Assembly (NCBI GenBank): GCA_963781805.1
Contig: CAWAHF010000004.1
Location: forward strand, 2,046,001-2,110,000
Direction of reading: 5' to 3'
DNA from: JAFGPL01 sp963781805
Lineage (GTDB): Bacteria; Bacteroidota; Bacteroidia; Bacteroidales; UBA10428
Length of the DNA: 64,000 nt
Shown: positions 7,361-16,011 of the stretch, in pieces
Numbering within the stretch: position 1 is the stretch's first letter
Layout: every line of letters begins with the position of its first letter
Notes under the pieces: model-generated
What the model was told of the DNA's origin: nothing
Seen by the model: the letters and a program-made list of their open reading frames with translations, nothing else
Databases searched by the model: none
Position numbers and translations under genes: made by a program

Positions 7361-9583
7361 TTGCGACTTGAAGTCGTGTAAATAATTGTTTTACAAAGGA
7401 TTGTTCTTTGATAAAACCTGTTGTTCCCTCAACAGTACCCTTACCGGACAACTGGTGTATAGTGCAGCTATTACCGGTTGAAGCTCCGGGAAACGAGTAC
7501 CAAACGCCGGGTTGTATACCCTATGGCGGGGCTATAAGCTGTGAAGCGGATAGTCTTCGGGGCCTCAAAAACCGATTTAGGGCTGGGGTGAGCAGGCATG
7601 GCCAACTCAGGTAAATATTCCGAAACCATCGAGATGGCGTAAGGGCGAAAAAGAGGATGACACGCCTTGTACCAAAATGGTAAGCTGGCAGGTTAAACGT
7701 GGTTAACGTTGCGTTTACGGGGATGTTGCCCAGCCGGTGGACAGGATAGGCCTAAACCTGTATCTTTTGTTATTTACATGGAACATGGAAGCACGGTGCT
7801 CTCTTTTCCTGTAACAGCGGGATCAAAAACCCTAACCGCAAGGCATGGGGAAACACCGTACAGAGAGGACAGACAAAGCGAATGCCCTGATGTAATGTCA
7901 GGGATAGTGGCCACAACATCGCCACAGGTGAAAACCAGCCCACCTCTGTCTGGTACTTTATGGCATGATACTTTTTAGAACCTGTAAATGCTGGAAAGCA
8001 AATGAACGAGAATGAAAATTCATCGTGTGCACTGGCACACCAAACCGATAACTGGAACCTCATTATATGGCGAAAGGTTATTCAACGGGTGAACAGGCTG
8101 CAAAGACGTATTGCCAAGGCTGTTAAAGAGAAACGCTGGGGCAAAGCTAAAGCCCTGATGTTTCTCATTACCAAATCCTTTTATGCTAAACTATTGGCTG
8201 TATTCCGGGTGGCCAACAACAAGGGAGGCAAAACCCCCGGTGTTGACCATAAAATCTGGATAGACGGGTATGATAAACTCGTCGCAGCTGAAAACCTTAA
8301 GAACAGGGGATACACCCCTAAACCTTTACGTAGGATATATATCCCTAAGAAGAATGGCAAAAAACGCCCCTTAAGCATCCCGTGCATGGATGACAGGGCT
8401 ATGCAAGCCCTGCACATGATTTCTCTTGTCCCTCTGGCCGAAACAATGGCCGACCTAAATTCTTATGGGTTTAGGGAAAAACGTTCGTGTGCCGATGCCA
8501 TTGCACAATGCTTTCTTATCCTGTGCCGTAAAAATTGCGCACAATGGGTGTATGAAGCCGACATCAAGGCCTGCTTTGATGAAATTGACCATCAGTGGAT
8601 ATTAAACCATATCCCGGTCAACAAATCCATTCTTGATAAATGGCTCAAAGCAGGATATATCCAGAAAGGTAGGTTATTCCCCTCCCTTAAAGGTACTCCA
8701 CAAGGCGGTATCATATCCCCAATCATCATGAATATGGTGCTTGACGGATTGGAAACCACCATAAACAAACAGTTTCCAAGGTGGAAAAACCAGAAAGTCA
8801 ATTTTGTAAGGTATGCCGATGATTTTATTATTACCGCTAAGGATAAAGAGGTAATTACTAATCAAATCATACCACTTGTTAAGGAATTCCTCAAAGAACG
8901 GGGGCTTAGGCTCTCTGATGAGAAATCCAAAATAACCAATATTGACCAGGGCTTTGACTTCTTATCACAGCATATCCGTAAGTACAAGGGTAAACTGCTG
9001 ATAAAACCATCACGGAAATCTGTACAGGCTTTCAAAGATAAGATAAAACTCATCATACGCGAGAGCCATGGACTGCCTGCTCATGCCCTTATACGAAAAC
9101 TAAACCCGGTTATCCGGGGATGGTCAAACTATCACAAGGGTATTTGCTCAAAGAATACCTTCAGAAAACTGGAGGTATTCATCTTCGGACAAACCTGGAA
9201 ATGGGCTACCCGCCAGCATGGTGACAAAGGCCACAGGTGGGTGTTCAAAAGGTACTTTTTGGGCAATCATTTTTCCGATAAACGTGTATCTTATAAAGGT
9301 ATATATTCCTACCGCTTATATAAAATCGGTATGGTACCTATTCGATATCATGTTAAAATCGCTCAGAAGGCCAATCCTTACCTGTCTGAATTTGATTCAT
9401 ATTTTGAGAAAAGGGTATCCTTAAGGAAACGTTTAGCTTTGAATAGCAAACAAATCACTACTTTTGTTTGCAGAGGTAAAAACAATAGCCGGGTCTACCC
9501 TAACAAGGTTGGCCTTAAAAGTGCTTGAGCCGTATGCGGTGAAAGTCGCACGTACGGTTCTTAGGGGGCGTAAGCTACCCGGT
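7361..9583 (+). mobile_element. attC-targeting group II intron, copy 2 (B lineage, GTTA target)
   Basis: 2223 bp. Candidate EBS1 at 7704-7710 is TAACGTT, matching the GTTA exon. Joined exons read GTTACCTGC, the reverse complement of GCAGGTAAC at 10986-10994. B-lineage markers: GCGGATAG near the 5' end and Leu in place of Pro in the RT (DLNSYGF). Confidence 0.92.
8002..9528 (+). CDS. ltrA: Group II intron reverse transcriptase/maturase, copy 2
   Basis: 508 aa, full length with GTPQGG, YADD and domain X intact. Compared with copy 1 it has Ser for Ala in HMISLVP, Leu for Pro in DLNSYGF and Ile for Val in KGIYSYRL. It is identical in protein sequence to copy 8. The substitutions avoid catalytic positions, so it should be as active as the others. 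Confidence 0.92.
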   Translation: MNENENSSCALAHQTDNWNLIIWRKVIQRVNRLQRRIAKAVKEKRWGKAKALMFLITKSFYAKLLAVFRVANNKGGKTPGVDHKIWIDGYDKLVAAENLKNRGYTPKPLRRIYIPKKNGKKRPLSIPCMDDRAMQALHMISLVPLAETMADLNSYGFREKRSCADAIAQCFLILCRKNCAQWVYEADIKACFDEIDHQWILNHIPVNKSILDKWLKAGYIQKGRLFPSLKGTPQGGIISPIIMNMVLDGLETTINKQFPRWKNQKVNFVRYADDFIITAKDKEVITNQIIPLVKEFLKERGLRLSDEKSKITNIDQGFDFLSQHIRKYKGKLLIKPSRKSVQAFKDKIKLIIRESHGLPAHALIRKLNPVIRGWSNYHKGICSKNTFRKLEVFIFGQTWKWATRQHGDKGHRWVFKRYFLGNHFSDKRVSYKGIYSYRLYKIGMVPIRYHVKIAQKANPYLSEFDSYFEKRVSLRKRLALNSKQITTFVCRGKNNSRVYPNKVGLKSA

Positions 9584-9635
9584 CCTGCAAGCCTAAAAAA
9601 TGAAACGCACGTCACTTTGATTAGAATTTACAAAA

Positions 9636-10967
9636 ATGGAAATTGATGAAATAAATAGACAAGCATACCATTTTGTAGATGTTATAAAAGCTGAAACATC
9701 TAAAGAAGAATCGCCCCAAGAGCATAAAGGTTCATTGGCTCAAACTGAACCAATTATAGTTTTGGATGATATCGTTGGTGACTATTTCGTTATTTCTAGC
9801 TTATTGCCAAACGGCAACAAGTATATTCAGTCGATAAAGTCTTCTGGTAAGGAGTTTAGTTTTGACAAACAGAATTTGGGATTATATAGAACATTTTTGA
9901 AATCAGTTTATAAATTTCATTTTCAACCATTATGTTCATTTGATTTTTTAGAAGATATTTCCTATAAATGGATTATAGATGTTAAGAATAGTTGCAAGTC
10001 TACCATTGATTTTTTCTTTTATCTAAAAGAACAAATTGATTCTAAGGTGCAAAACTATAATTATTATTTTCCGGTTTTTAATTTACACATTGAGAGAGAT
10101 TTTGAAATTGGTAATGTTAAATTTTTATTTTTCACTAAAGAGCAATTGAAGTATTATAATGAAAATAATGAGTTTAATAAATTTTATGAAAAATTATTAG
10201 GCAAAGTATTTGTTTCATCAACATCAAAATCAGAAAGTTCTAAAGCTAAAGATGTAACTTTTTCTGAATGTTGCCTTTCATTTGATGTTTTGAAAATATT
10301 TATTTGCGATTTTTTATTACCAGCTGAAAAACTACTTGTGGATATAGAACATAGAGCTTCATTTAACTTTTCAGATAATTACTTTAGTACTATTGATGGT
10401 AATCTCGATTCAATAAGTTTTACACTTGGAGCAAATAATCGACCAATTACTTTAAATGCAGACCAATTAATCGTTTTACAAAAAAAAGGAATTGAAAAAT
10501 TCTCTAATTTTTTAAAATCAGAAATTGATAATGAGCTAAAAGCAATAATAATAAATGCCATCAAAACTTTTGCAGTTGCAGTCACAAATGAAGATTTGCA
10601 TTTACGAATATCATTACTCCTTTCTGTGTCAGAAATGTTGCTATTAAAAGAAAGTGAAAAAAATTTTACAGCTTGCTTATGTAAAAAGAGATTCTTGTCA
10701 ATTGTCAACAAACTTAACGCAAATGATATAAATAAGGCAAATGAAGTATTATCCGAGTTCTACATAGTAAGAAATAAATACTTACATAATGGAAAAAGAT
10801 TACAGATAAATTTGCTTCATTTATCATTTTTTCAGCAACTTATTAGAATTTTGTTGATTAATTTAATTGATTTTTCTAAGGTCAATGCAGATAAAAACTC
10901 GTTTTTGGATAATTATGATTTTATTGAAGAATGTAAAAAAGAATCAGCGCAAAAGAGAAAAAATTAA
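9636..10967 (+). CDS. Large protein with C-terminal RX4H (HEPN-like) motif (443 aa)
   Basis: Cytoplasmic-looking protein without signal or membrane segments. Near the C-terminus, helical segments lead to RNKYLH (R379-H384), an R-x4-H motif in the context VLSEFYIVRNKYLHNGKR that is typical of HEPN-superfamily RNases. The N-terminal two thirds show mixed alpha/beta sequence with no motif I recognise and may be a sensor. Known HEPN proteins of this layout are toxins or phage-defence effectors; I infer but cannot show the same here. It is the only gene of the cassette, immediately downstream of intron copy 2. HEPN assignment rests on one motif and helical context. Confidence 0.6.
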   Translation: MEIDEINRQAYHFVDVIKAETSKEESPQEHKGSLAQTEPIIVLDDIVGDYFVISSLLPNGNKYIQSIKSSGKEFSFDKQNLGLYRTFLKSVYKFHFQPLCSFDFLEDISYKWIIDVKNSCKSTIDFFFYLKEQIDSKVQNYNYYFPVFNLHIERDFEIGNVKFLFFTKEQLKYYNENNEFNKFYEKLLGKVFVSSTSKSESSKAKDVTFSECCLSFDVLKIFICDFLLPAEKLLVDIEHRASFNFSDNYFSTIDGNLDSISFTLGANNRPITLNADQLIVLQKKGIEKFSNFLKSEIDNELKAIIINAIKTFAVAVTNEDLHLRISLLLSVSEMLLLKESEKNFTACLCKKRFLSIVNKLNANDINKANEVLSEFYIVRNKYLHNGKRLQINLLHLSFFQQLIRILLINLIDFSKVNADKNSFLDNYDFIEECKKESAQKRKN

Positions 10968-10987
10968 TAACGATAAAAAAGGCCAGC

Positions 10988-11116
10988 AGGTAACATGCAA
11001 TATACAAAATTGGGGTTTAATCGGTTATTCAAGGGTTGTGGCTCGCATCAAGTGCTGTGTAGCTTGATAGGGAATCGCTCCGTAATCCCCAACTTTGCAT
11101 ATTGCCATCGTTAACC
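10988..11116 (+). repeat. attC site 5
   Basis: R'' AGGTAAC, R' GTTAACC; arms GCAATATACAAAATTGGGG and CCCCAACTTTGCATATTGC. Precedes ORF-less cassette A. Confidence 0.9.
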
Positions 11117-11520
11117 GCACATAAAAAATTTGTATCTGGCACGTTCTTACTTTCGGGAATTTGGTCATGCTCGCTCAGGCAGCAGAGCAGGTACTTATCT
11201 AAAAATTTTTGGCGGAATATAGCGGCAGTACATATTTACCAGAATTAATCAAATGGGCAGTGATGGCACGCTCAGTCATTTCGTTAGATTGGTCTGCCCA
11301 CGCCCGAACATTTTTGTCCTTCTGCTGATTCGGCAGAGTTCTGCCAGTGATAGTATATTTTGCCAATATGTTGATAAATAAATAATTACGTGCGGTAACA
11401 TTAAGTATATTTCATTGCCGGCCGCTTGGTTTGCCAATTTAAGTTCTTTTGGTTACATTCGTGCAAACTGTCAAATGAATGCGTTGAAACCGGCAACAAA
11501 ATATACTCTTTGTGTTGTGC
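11117..11520 (+). ncRNA. ORF-less cassette, copy A (~404 bp, five copies in window)
   Basis: A cassette with attC but no gene of credible length. Nearly the same sequence recurs at 27154, 29359, 44175 (split by IS21) and 61325. Conserved internal palindromes suggest a folded transcript: TGGGCAG...CTGCCCA enclosing ~35 nt and GGCAGAGTTCTGCC. The only shared ORF is an 11-codon stretch, M(L/F)AQAAEQVLI. Copy A is closest to copy C. Could be a small RNA, a promoter cassette or simply a decayed cassette that spreads; not decidable from sequence alone. Confidence 0.6.
11393..11520 (+). repeat. attC site 6 (ORF-less cassette A)
   Basis: R'' CGGTAAC, R' GTTGTGC; arms AGTATATTTCATTGCCGG and CCGGCAACAAAATATACT, nearly perfect. 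The same arms occur in all five ORF-less cassettes. Confidence 0.9.
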
Positions 11521-11528
11521 CCAATAGA

Positions 11529-12317
11529 ATGAAGACACTGCTACACATATTGATTCTCATAATAATGACAAGTATCCACTCAAAAGCTTGCCAAGCATTT
11601 GATTTAGGAATAATGGGTACTTCCTGTAAAGCTGATGCTGTTGTTGAAATTGAAATACTGAATGTCAAAGATTCATCTGATTGGAAATTATATCCTAATG
11701 GTTATAACAACCGAGAAGTATATCGTTTATTGATTGACTGTTGGATAATTAAAAGTAATTGTACTGAAATTAAAGATTCTGTTCGATTGATTTTCAGTCT
11801 AAATAGTGCAGATTATTATGATTCTCTAGGTAATTATCGGTTGAGTATTTGTGGAGATATAATGCATACCGGAACTGAATTTAATTTTCAAAAAGGAGAT
11901 AGATATGTTGTCCTTGCGCAAAGAAATCCATTCTTCGATGAAGGGAAAAAAGAATGGTGGTTGTTGCGTGCGGAGAAAATGGAATACAGTAAGGCATTAT
12001 CAGAATATCAAGTTTCAAGAATGATTGGCAACTACCTTCAAATGAAGTCGTCAAAGAAAATAGATAGAGATTTTTTGCAAAATAACAAGATTTTTACCTC
12101 TGTGGGAGAGGGTCAAGACGGACAGATTGAAGCAGTTCTTTTTTATAATCCATATTCCTATAAATTTGCTTTGATTAAAGGGGATTCAATTATTGAAACT
12201 GAACCTATTTCATTTGATTATTCATTAGAATCATTTAAAGTTGATAAAAAGTATTATCATATAAAGAGTGGTAATAATTGGATAAAATTGAGAAAAAATG
12301 ATTTGAGGAAAAAATAA
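11529..12317 (+). CDS. Exported protein of unknown function (262 aa)
   Basis: The ATG at 11529 is chosen because upstream in-frame codons lie in attC site 6; it is 9 bp after the R' box and opens a signal peptide (MKTLLHILILIIMTSIHSKA). The mature protein begins CQAFDLGIMGTSCKADAVVEIEI, suggesting a cysteine pair, and has an OB- or TIMP-like strand pattern (VVEIEILNV, YVVLAQRN); this resemblance is weak. Predicted periplasmic or extracellular. Single-gene cassette. Confidence 0.65.
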   Translation: MKTLLHILILIIMTSIHSKACQAFDLGIMGTSCKADAVVEIEILNVKDSSDWKLYPNGYNNREVYRLLIDCWIIKSNCTEIKDSVRLIFSLNSADYYDSLGNYRLSICGDIMHTGTEFNFQKGDRYVVLAQRNPFFDEGKKEWWLLRAEKMEYSKALSEYQVSRMIGNYLQMKSSKKIDRDFLQNNKIFTSVGEGQDGQIEAVLFYNPYSYKFALIKGDSIIETEPISFDYSLESFKVDKKYYHIKSGNNWIKLRKNDLRKK

Positions 12318-12324
12318 CTACTGG

Positions 12325-12452
12325 GCACAACACATGGTATAGTGCATGCGGGTTTCAGCGGTTTTCGAGCGTTTGTAGCTCGTAAAAAAGTCGGTGTAAA
12401 CTGATAGGAAATCGCTTCGAAATCCCGCACGACACCATACCATCAACCGTTG
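12325..12452 (+). repeat. attC site 7, R' box split by intron copy 3
   Basis: R'' GCACAAC; arms ATGGTATAGTGCATGCGGG and CCCGCACGACACCATACCAT. R' is interrupted after GTTG and resumes at 14676 as GTAGCC. Confidence 0.88.
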
Positions 12453-14675
12453 TTGCGACTTGAAGTCGTGTAAATAATTGTTTTACAAAGGATTGTTCTT
12501 TGATAAAACCTGTTGTTCCCTCAACAGTACCCTTACCGGACAATTGGTGTATAGTGCAGCTATTACCGGTTGAAGCTCCGGGAAACGAGTACCAAACGCC
12601 GGGTTGTATACCCTATGGCGGGGCTATAAGCTGTGAAGTGGATAGTCTTCGGGGCCTCAAAAACCGACTTAGGGCTGGGGTGAGCAGGCATGGCCAACTC
12701 AGGTAAATATTCCGAAACCATCGAGATGGCGTAAGGGCGAAAAAGAGGATGACACGCCTTGTACCAAAATGGTAAGCTGGCAGGTTAAACGTGGTCAACG
12801 TTGCGTTTACGGGGATGTTGCCCAGCCGGTGGACAGGATAGGCCTAAACCTGTATCTTTTGTTATTTACATGGAACATGGAAGCACGGTGCTCTCTTTTC
12901 CTGTAACAGCGGGATCAAAAACCCTAACCGCAAGGCATGGGGAAACACCGTACAGAGAGGACAGACAAAGCGAATGCCCTGATGTAATGTCAGGGATAGT
13001 GGCCACAACATCGCCACAGGTGAAAACCAGCCCACCTCTGTCTGGTACTTTATGGCATGATACTTTTTAGAACCTGTAAATGCTGGAAAGCAAATGAACG
13101 AGAATGAAAATTCATCGTGTGCACTGGCACACCAAACCGATAACTGGAACCTCATTATATGGCGAAAGGTTATTCAACGGGTGAACAGGCTGCAAAGACG
13201 TATTGCCAAGGCTGTTAAAGAGAAACGCTGGGGCAAAGCTAAAGCCCTGATGTTTCTCATTACCAAATCCTTTTATGCTAAACTATTGGCTGTATTCCGG
13301 GTGGCCAACAACAAGGGAGGCAAAACCCCCGGTGTTGACCATAAAATCTGGATAGACGGGTATGATAAACTCGTCGCAGCTGAAAACCTTAAGAACAGGG
13401 GATACACCCCAAAACCTTTACGTAGGATATATATCCCTAAGAAGAATGGCAAAAAACGTCCCTTAAGCATCCCGTGCATGGATGACAGGGCTATGCAAGC
13501 CCTGCACATGATTGCTCTTGTCCCTCTGGCCGAAACAATGGCCGACCCAAATTCTTATGGGTTTAGGGAGAAACGTTCGTGTGCCGATGCCATTGCACAA
13601 TGCTTTCTTATCCTGTGCCGTAAAAATTGCGCACAATGGGTGTATGAAGCCGACATCAAGGCCTGCTTTGATGAAATTGACCATCAGTGGATATTAAACC
13701 ATATCCCGGTCAACAAATCCATTCTTGATAAATGGCTCAAAGCAGGATATATCCAGAAAGGTAGGTTATTCCCCTCCCTTAAAGGTACTCCACAAGGCGG
13801 TATCATATCCCCAATCATCATGAATATGGTGCTTGACGGATTGGAAACCACCATAAACAAACAGTTTCCAAGGTGGAAAAACCAGAAAGTCAATTTTGTA
13901 AGGTATGCCGATGATTTTATTATTACCGCTAAGGATAAAGAGGTAATTACTAATCAAATCATACCACTTGTTAAGGAATTCCTCAAAGAACGGGGGCTTA
14001 GGCTCTCTGATGAGAAATCCAAAATAACCAATATTGACCAGGGCTTTGACTTCTTATCACAGCATATCCGTAAGTACAAGGGTAAACTGCTGATAAAACC
14101 ATCACGGAAATCTGTACAGGCTTTCAAAGATAAGATAAAACTCATCATACGCGAGAGCCATGGACTGCCTGCTCATGCCCTTATACGAAAACTAAACCCG
14201 GTTATCCGGGGATGGTCAAACTATCACAAGGGTATTTGCTCAAAGAATACCTTCAGAAAACTGGAGGTATTCATCTTCGGACAAACCTGGAAATGGGCTA
14301 CCCGCCAGCATGGTGACAAAGGCCACAGGTGGGTGTTCAAAAGGTACTTTTTGGGCAATCATTTTTCCGATAAACGTGTATCTTATAAAGGTGTATATTC
14401 CTACCGCTTATATAAAATCGGTATGGTACCTATTCGATATCATGTTAAAATCGCTCAGAAGGCCAATCCTTACCTGTCTGAATTTGATTCATATTTTGAG
14501 AAAAGGGTATCCTTAAGGAAACGTTTAGCTTTGAATAGCAAACAAATCACTACTTTTGTTTGCAGAGGTAAAAACAATAGCCGGGTCTACCCTAACAAGG
14601 TTGGCCTTAAAAGTGCCTGAGCCGTATGCGGTGAAAGTCGCACGTACGGTTCTTAGGGGGCGTAAGCTACCCGGT
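12453..14675 (+). mobile_element. attC-targeting group II intron, copy 3 (A lineage)
   Basis: 2223 bp. Joined exons give GTTGGTAGCC, the reverse complement of GGCTACCAAC at the far end of the cassette (15525-15534). EBS1 candidate is CAACGTT. Apparently identical to copies 1, 4 and 5. Confidence 0.92.
13094..14620 (+). CDS. ltrA: Group II intron reverse transcriptase/maturase, copy 3
   Basis: 508 aa, same sequence as copy 1, including YADD and domain X; HNH absent. The perfect identity of the A-lineage proteins points to recent spread. Confidence 0.92.
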   Translation: MNENENSSCALAHQTDNWNLIIWRKVIQRVNRLQRRIAKAVKEKRWGKAKALMFLITKSFYAKLLAVFRVANNKGGKTPGVDHKIWIDGYDKLVAAENLKNRGYTPKPLRRIYIPKKNGKKRPLSIPCMDDRAMQALHMIALVPLAETMADPNSYGFREKRSCADAIAQCFLILCRKNCAQWVYEADIKACFDEIDHQWILNHIPVNKSILDKWLKAGYIQKGRLFPSLKGTPQGGIISPIIMNMVLDGLETTINKQFPRWKNQKVNFVRYADDFIITAKDKEVITNQIIPLVKEFLKERGLRLSDEKSKITNIDQGFDFLSQHIRKYKGKLLIKPSRKSVQAFKDKIKLIIRESHGLPAHALIRKLNPVIRGWSNYHKGICSKNTFRKLEVFIFGQTWKWATRQHGDKGHRWVFKRYFLGNHFSDKRVSYKGVYSYRLYKIGMVPIRYHVKIAQKANPYLSEFDSYFEKRVSLRKRLALNSKQITTFVCRGKNNSRVYPNKVGLKSA

Positions 14676-14684
14676 GTAGCCATG

Positions 14685-14721
14685 TTAAAAAACAGCCCTA
14701 CCGTTGATGATAAGGCTGTTT
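14685..14721 (-). terminator. Rho-independent terminator of the reverse-strand operon
   Basis: Read on the minus strand, AACAGCC and GGCTGTT form a stem around a ~16-nt loop followed by a run of T. It lies 9 bp beyond the stop of the HTH gene. Confidence 0.75.
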
Positions 14722-14729
14722 TAAATGAT

Positions 14730-14930
14730 TTAGTCAGATTCTTCGAGTGAGAAAAGTTCATTGACAGTTTTATTAAAATATTGAGATAATTTAAGAGCAA
14801 GAATTGTAGATGGTACATACTTATTTAGTTCAATAGAATTTATTGCTTGTCTAGTCACACCAATCTTTTTGGCCAATTCTTCCTGAGTTATATTTTTAAT
14901 AGCTCGTTCAACTTTAAGATTATTTTTCAT
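14730..14930 (-). CDS. Xre-family HTH regulator (66 aa)
   Basis: Compact single-domain DNA-binding protein: the helix-turn-helix reads ITQEELAKKIGVTRQAINSIE (about residues 14-34), followed by the NKYVPSTILALKLSQYF helix typical of small Cro/CI-like regulators. It overlaps the upstream membrane-protein gene by 11 bp, so the two are translationally coupled on the minus strand, opposite to most genes in the array. Small regulators of this type paired with a multi-spanning membrane protein are common in Bacteroidota and probably autoregulate. Likely binds the palindrome at 15461-15477. Confidence 0.88.
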   Translation of the reverse strand: MKNNLKVERAIKNITQEELAKKIGVTRQAINSIELNKYVPSTILALKLSQYFNKTVNELFSLEESD

Positions 14931-15399
14931 GACTTAAGGATTTATTTGACCTGTAAAGAACATAGTAAAAGCGGATGATAAAAAAGATTAAAATTGTAAA
15001 CATATTGAATATCATAACGAGTAAGAACTCAGTACTAAAGAAGAATAAAAAGCATAAAGTAAGAATGCTATAATTAACATAGATAGTCCAAACTAATGAT
15101 TCTAAACGAGTTTTTGCGACAAATTCATCTTCTTGTTTTTCTTTAGAAAATGCGACAAAGATTGCACCAATCAAAAATATGATACCTACAATTGTAGCTG
15201 CATAATTCCCTTTAACTAATCCAAAAAGGGTTGGAGTCTCAGCGAATAATTCTTTTGAATAAATTGTAAAAACCTTTGAATCGAGAAATTTGAATTTGAA
15301 ATCAAAAAAAATGATTAAAACTCCAAGGATTGTGGACGGAATTAATAAAATCCAACCAATTCGCTTGAATTGATTAGGAAAAAGAAATTTGGTTTTCAT
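14920..15399 (-). CDS. Membrane protein co-transcribed with HTH regulator (159 aa)
   Basis: Four hydrophobic segments: IGWILLIPSTILGVLIIFF, AATIVGIIFLIGAIFVAF, VNYSILTLCFLFFFSTEFLL and MIFNMFTILIFFIIRFYYV. The loop between helices 2 and 3 is charged (SKEKQEDEFVAKTRLES). No known family motif, but the arrangement upstream of a Cro/CI-like regulator recurs in Bacteroidota genomes. The gene has its own promoter (15425-15455) and reads against the cassette direction, so its expression does not depend on read-through from the array. Confidence 0.8.
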   Translation of the reverse strand: MKTKFLFPNQFKRIGWILLIPSTILGVLIIFFDFKFKFLDSKVFTIYSKELFAETPTLFGLVKGNYAATIVGIIFLIGAIFVAFSKEKQEDEFVAKTRLESLVWTIYVNYSILTLCFLFFFSTEFLLVMIFNMFTILIFFIIRFYYVLYRSNKSLSHEK

Positions 15400-15424
15400 A
15401 CATTTATGTTTTAAGATTACGATA

Positions 15425-15455
15425 CAAATGTAATGAATAGATTACATAAAAGCAA
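15425..15455 (-). promoter_or_regulatory. Bacteroidota-type promoter for the reverse-strand operon
   Basis: On the minus strand, -33 TTG (15453-15455) and -7 TACATTTG (15425-15432) are separated by 20 nt, matching the TTG/TAnnTTTG consensus. The start codon at 15399 lies ~26 bp downstream. Confidence 0.75.
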
Positions 15456-15460
15456 TGATA

Positions 15461-15477
15461 AGTTACAAAAAGTAACT
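15461..15477. promoter_or_regulatory. Candidate operator palindrome
   Basis: AGTTAC, 5-bp A spacer, GTAACT: a perfect 6-bp inverted repeat just upstream of the -33 box of the HTH operon. Suitable size for an Xre-family dimer; assignment is inference. Confidence 0.5.
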
Positions 15478-15527
15478 ACATGATTGCATTTATTTTTTAA
15501 TTGGTTGATTGACAAATAAAACACGGC

Positions 15528-15657
15528 TACCAACACGGCATATAAGTAATGGCGGGGTTTATGGGTTGCCAAGTGCAGTACTTCTATTGTAGTTTCTGCC
15601 TCGGTTGATAATGACTCGCTCCGAACGCCGCCACTACTCATATGCCAAACGTTAGCG
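15528..15657 (+). repeat. attC site 8
   Basis: R'' TACCAAC, R' GTTAGCG; arms GGCATATAAGTAATGGCGG and CCGCCACTACTCATATGCC. Uninterrupted, but a second type of intron begins 6 bp downstream. Confidence 0.9.
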
Positions 15658-16011
15658 GCAAGCGTGTGCTCTGAACAAAGCTCCTACGTAAAAAGTTGGA
15701 GATTTTGATGCTGTAAATAAGATGGAAGTAGGTCTTCCGCTGGTGATGTGCAGGCGAGACCAGCAAACAACCCTACGGTGCTACCCAGGTGACTGAGCGG
15801 TATTGAACGGATAGGGAAAAAGTCCTGTTAGAAGGATTATGTAAGAATAGAAAAGATGAACGAAAGTAAACCTCTGATGAAGTGCCGTGAAAACGAACCT
15901 TCTGTCAAAACTACCGGATGCTTGTGCCGGAGGATAAACACAGCGGATACCTGTTTACTGGCTGTGTGGCAGACGTCATAGAGGAGGCATGATTTCTATT
16001 TAGGCTTATTT

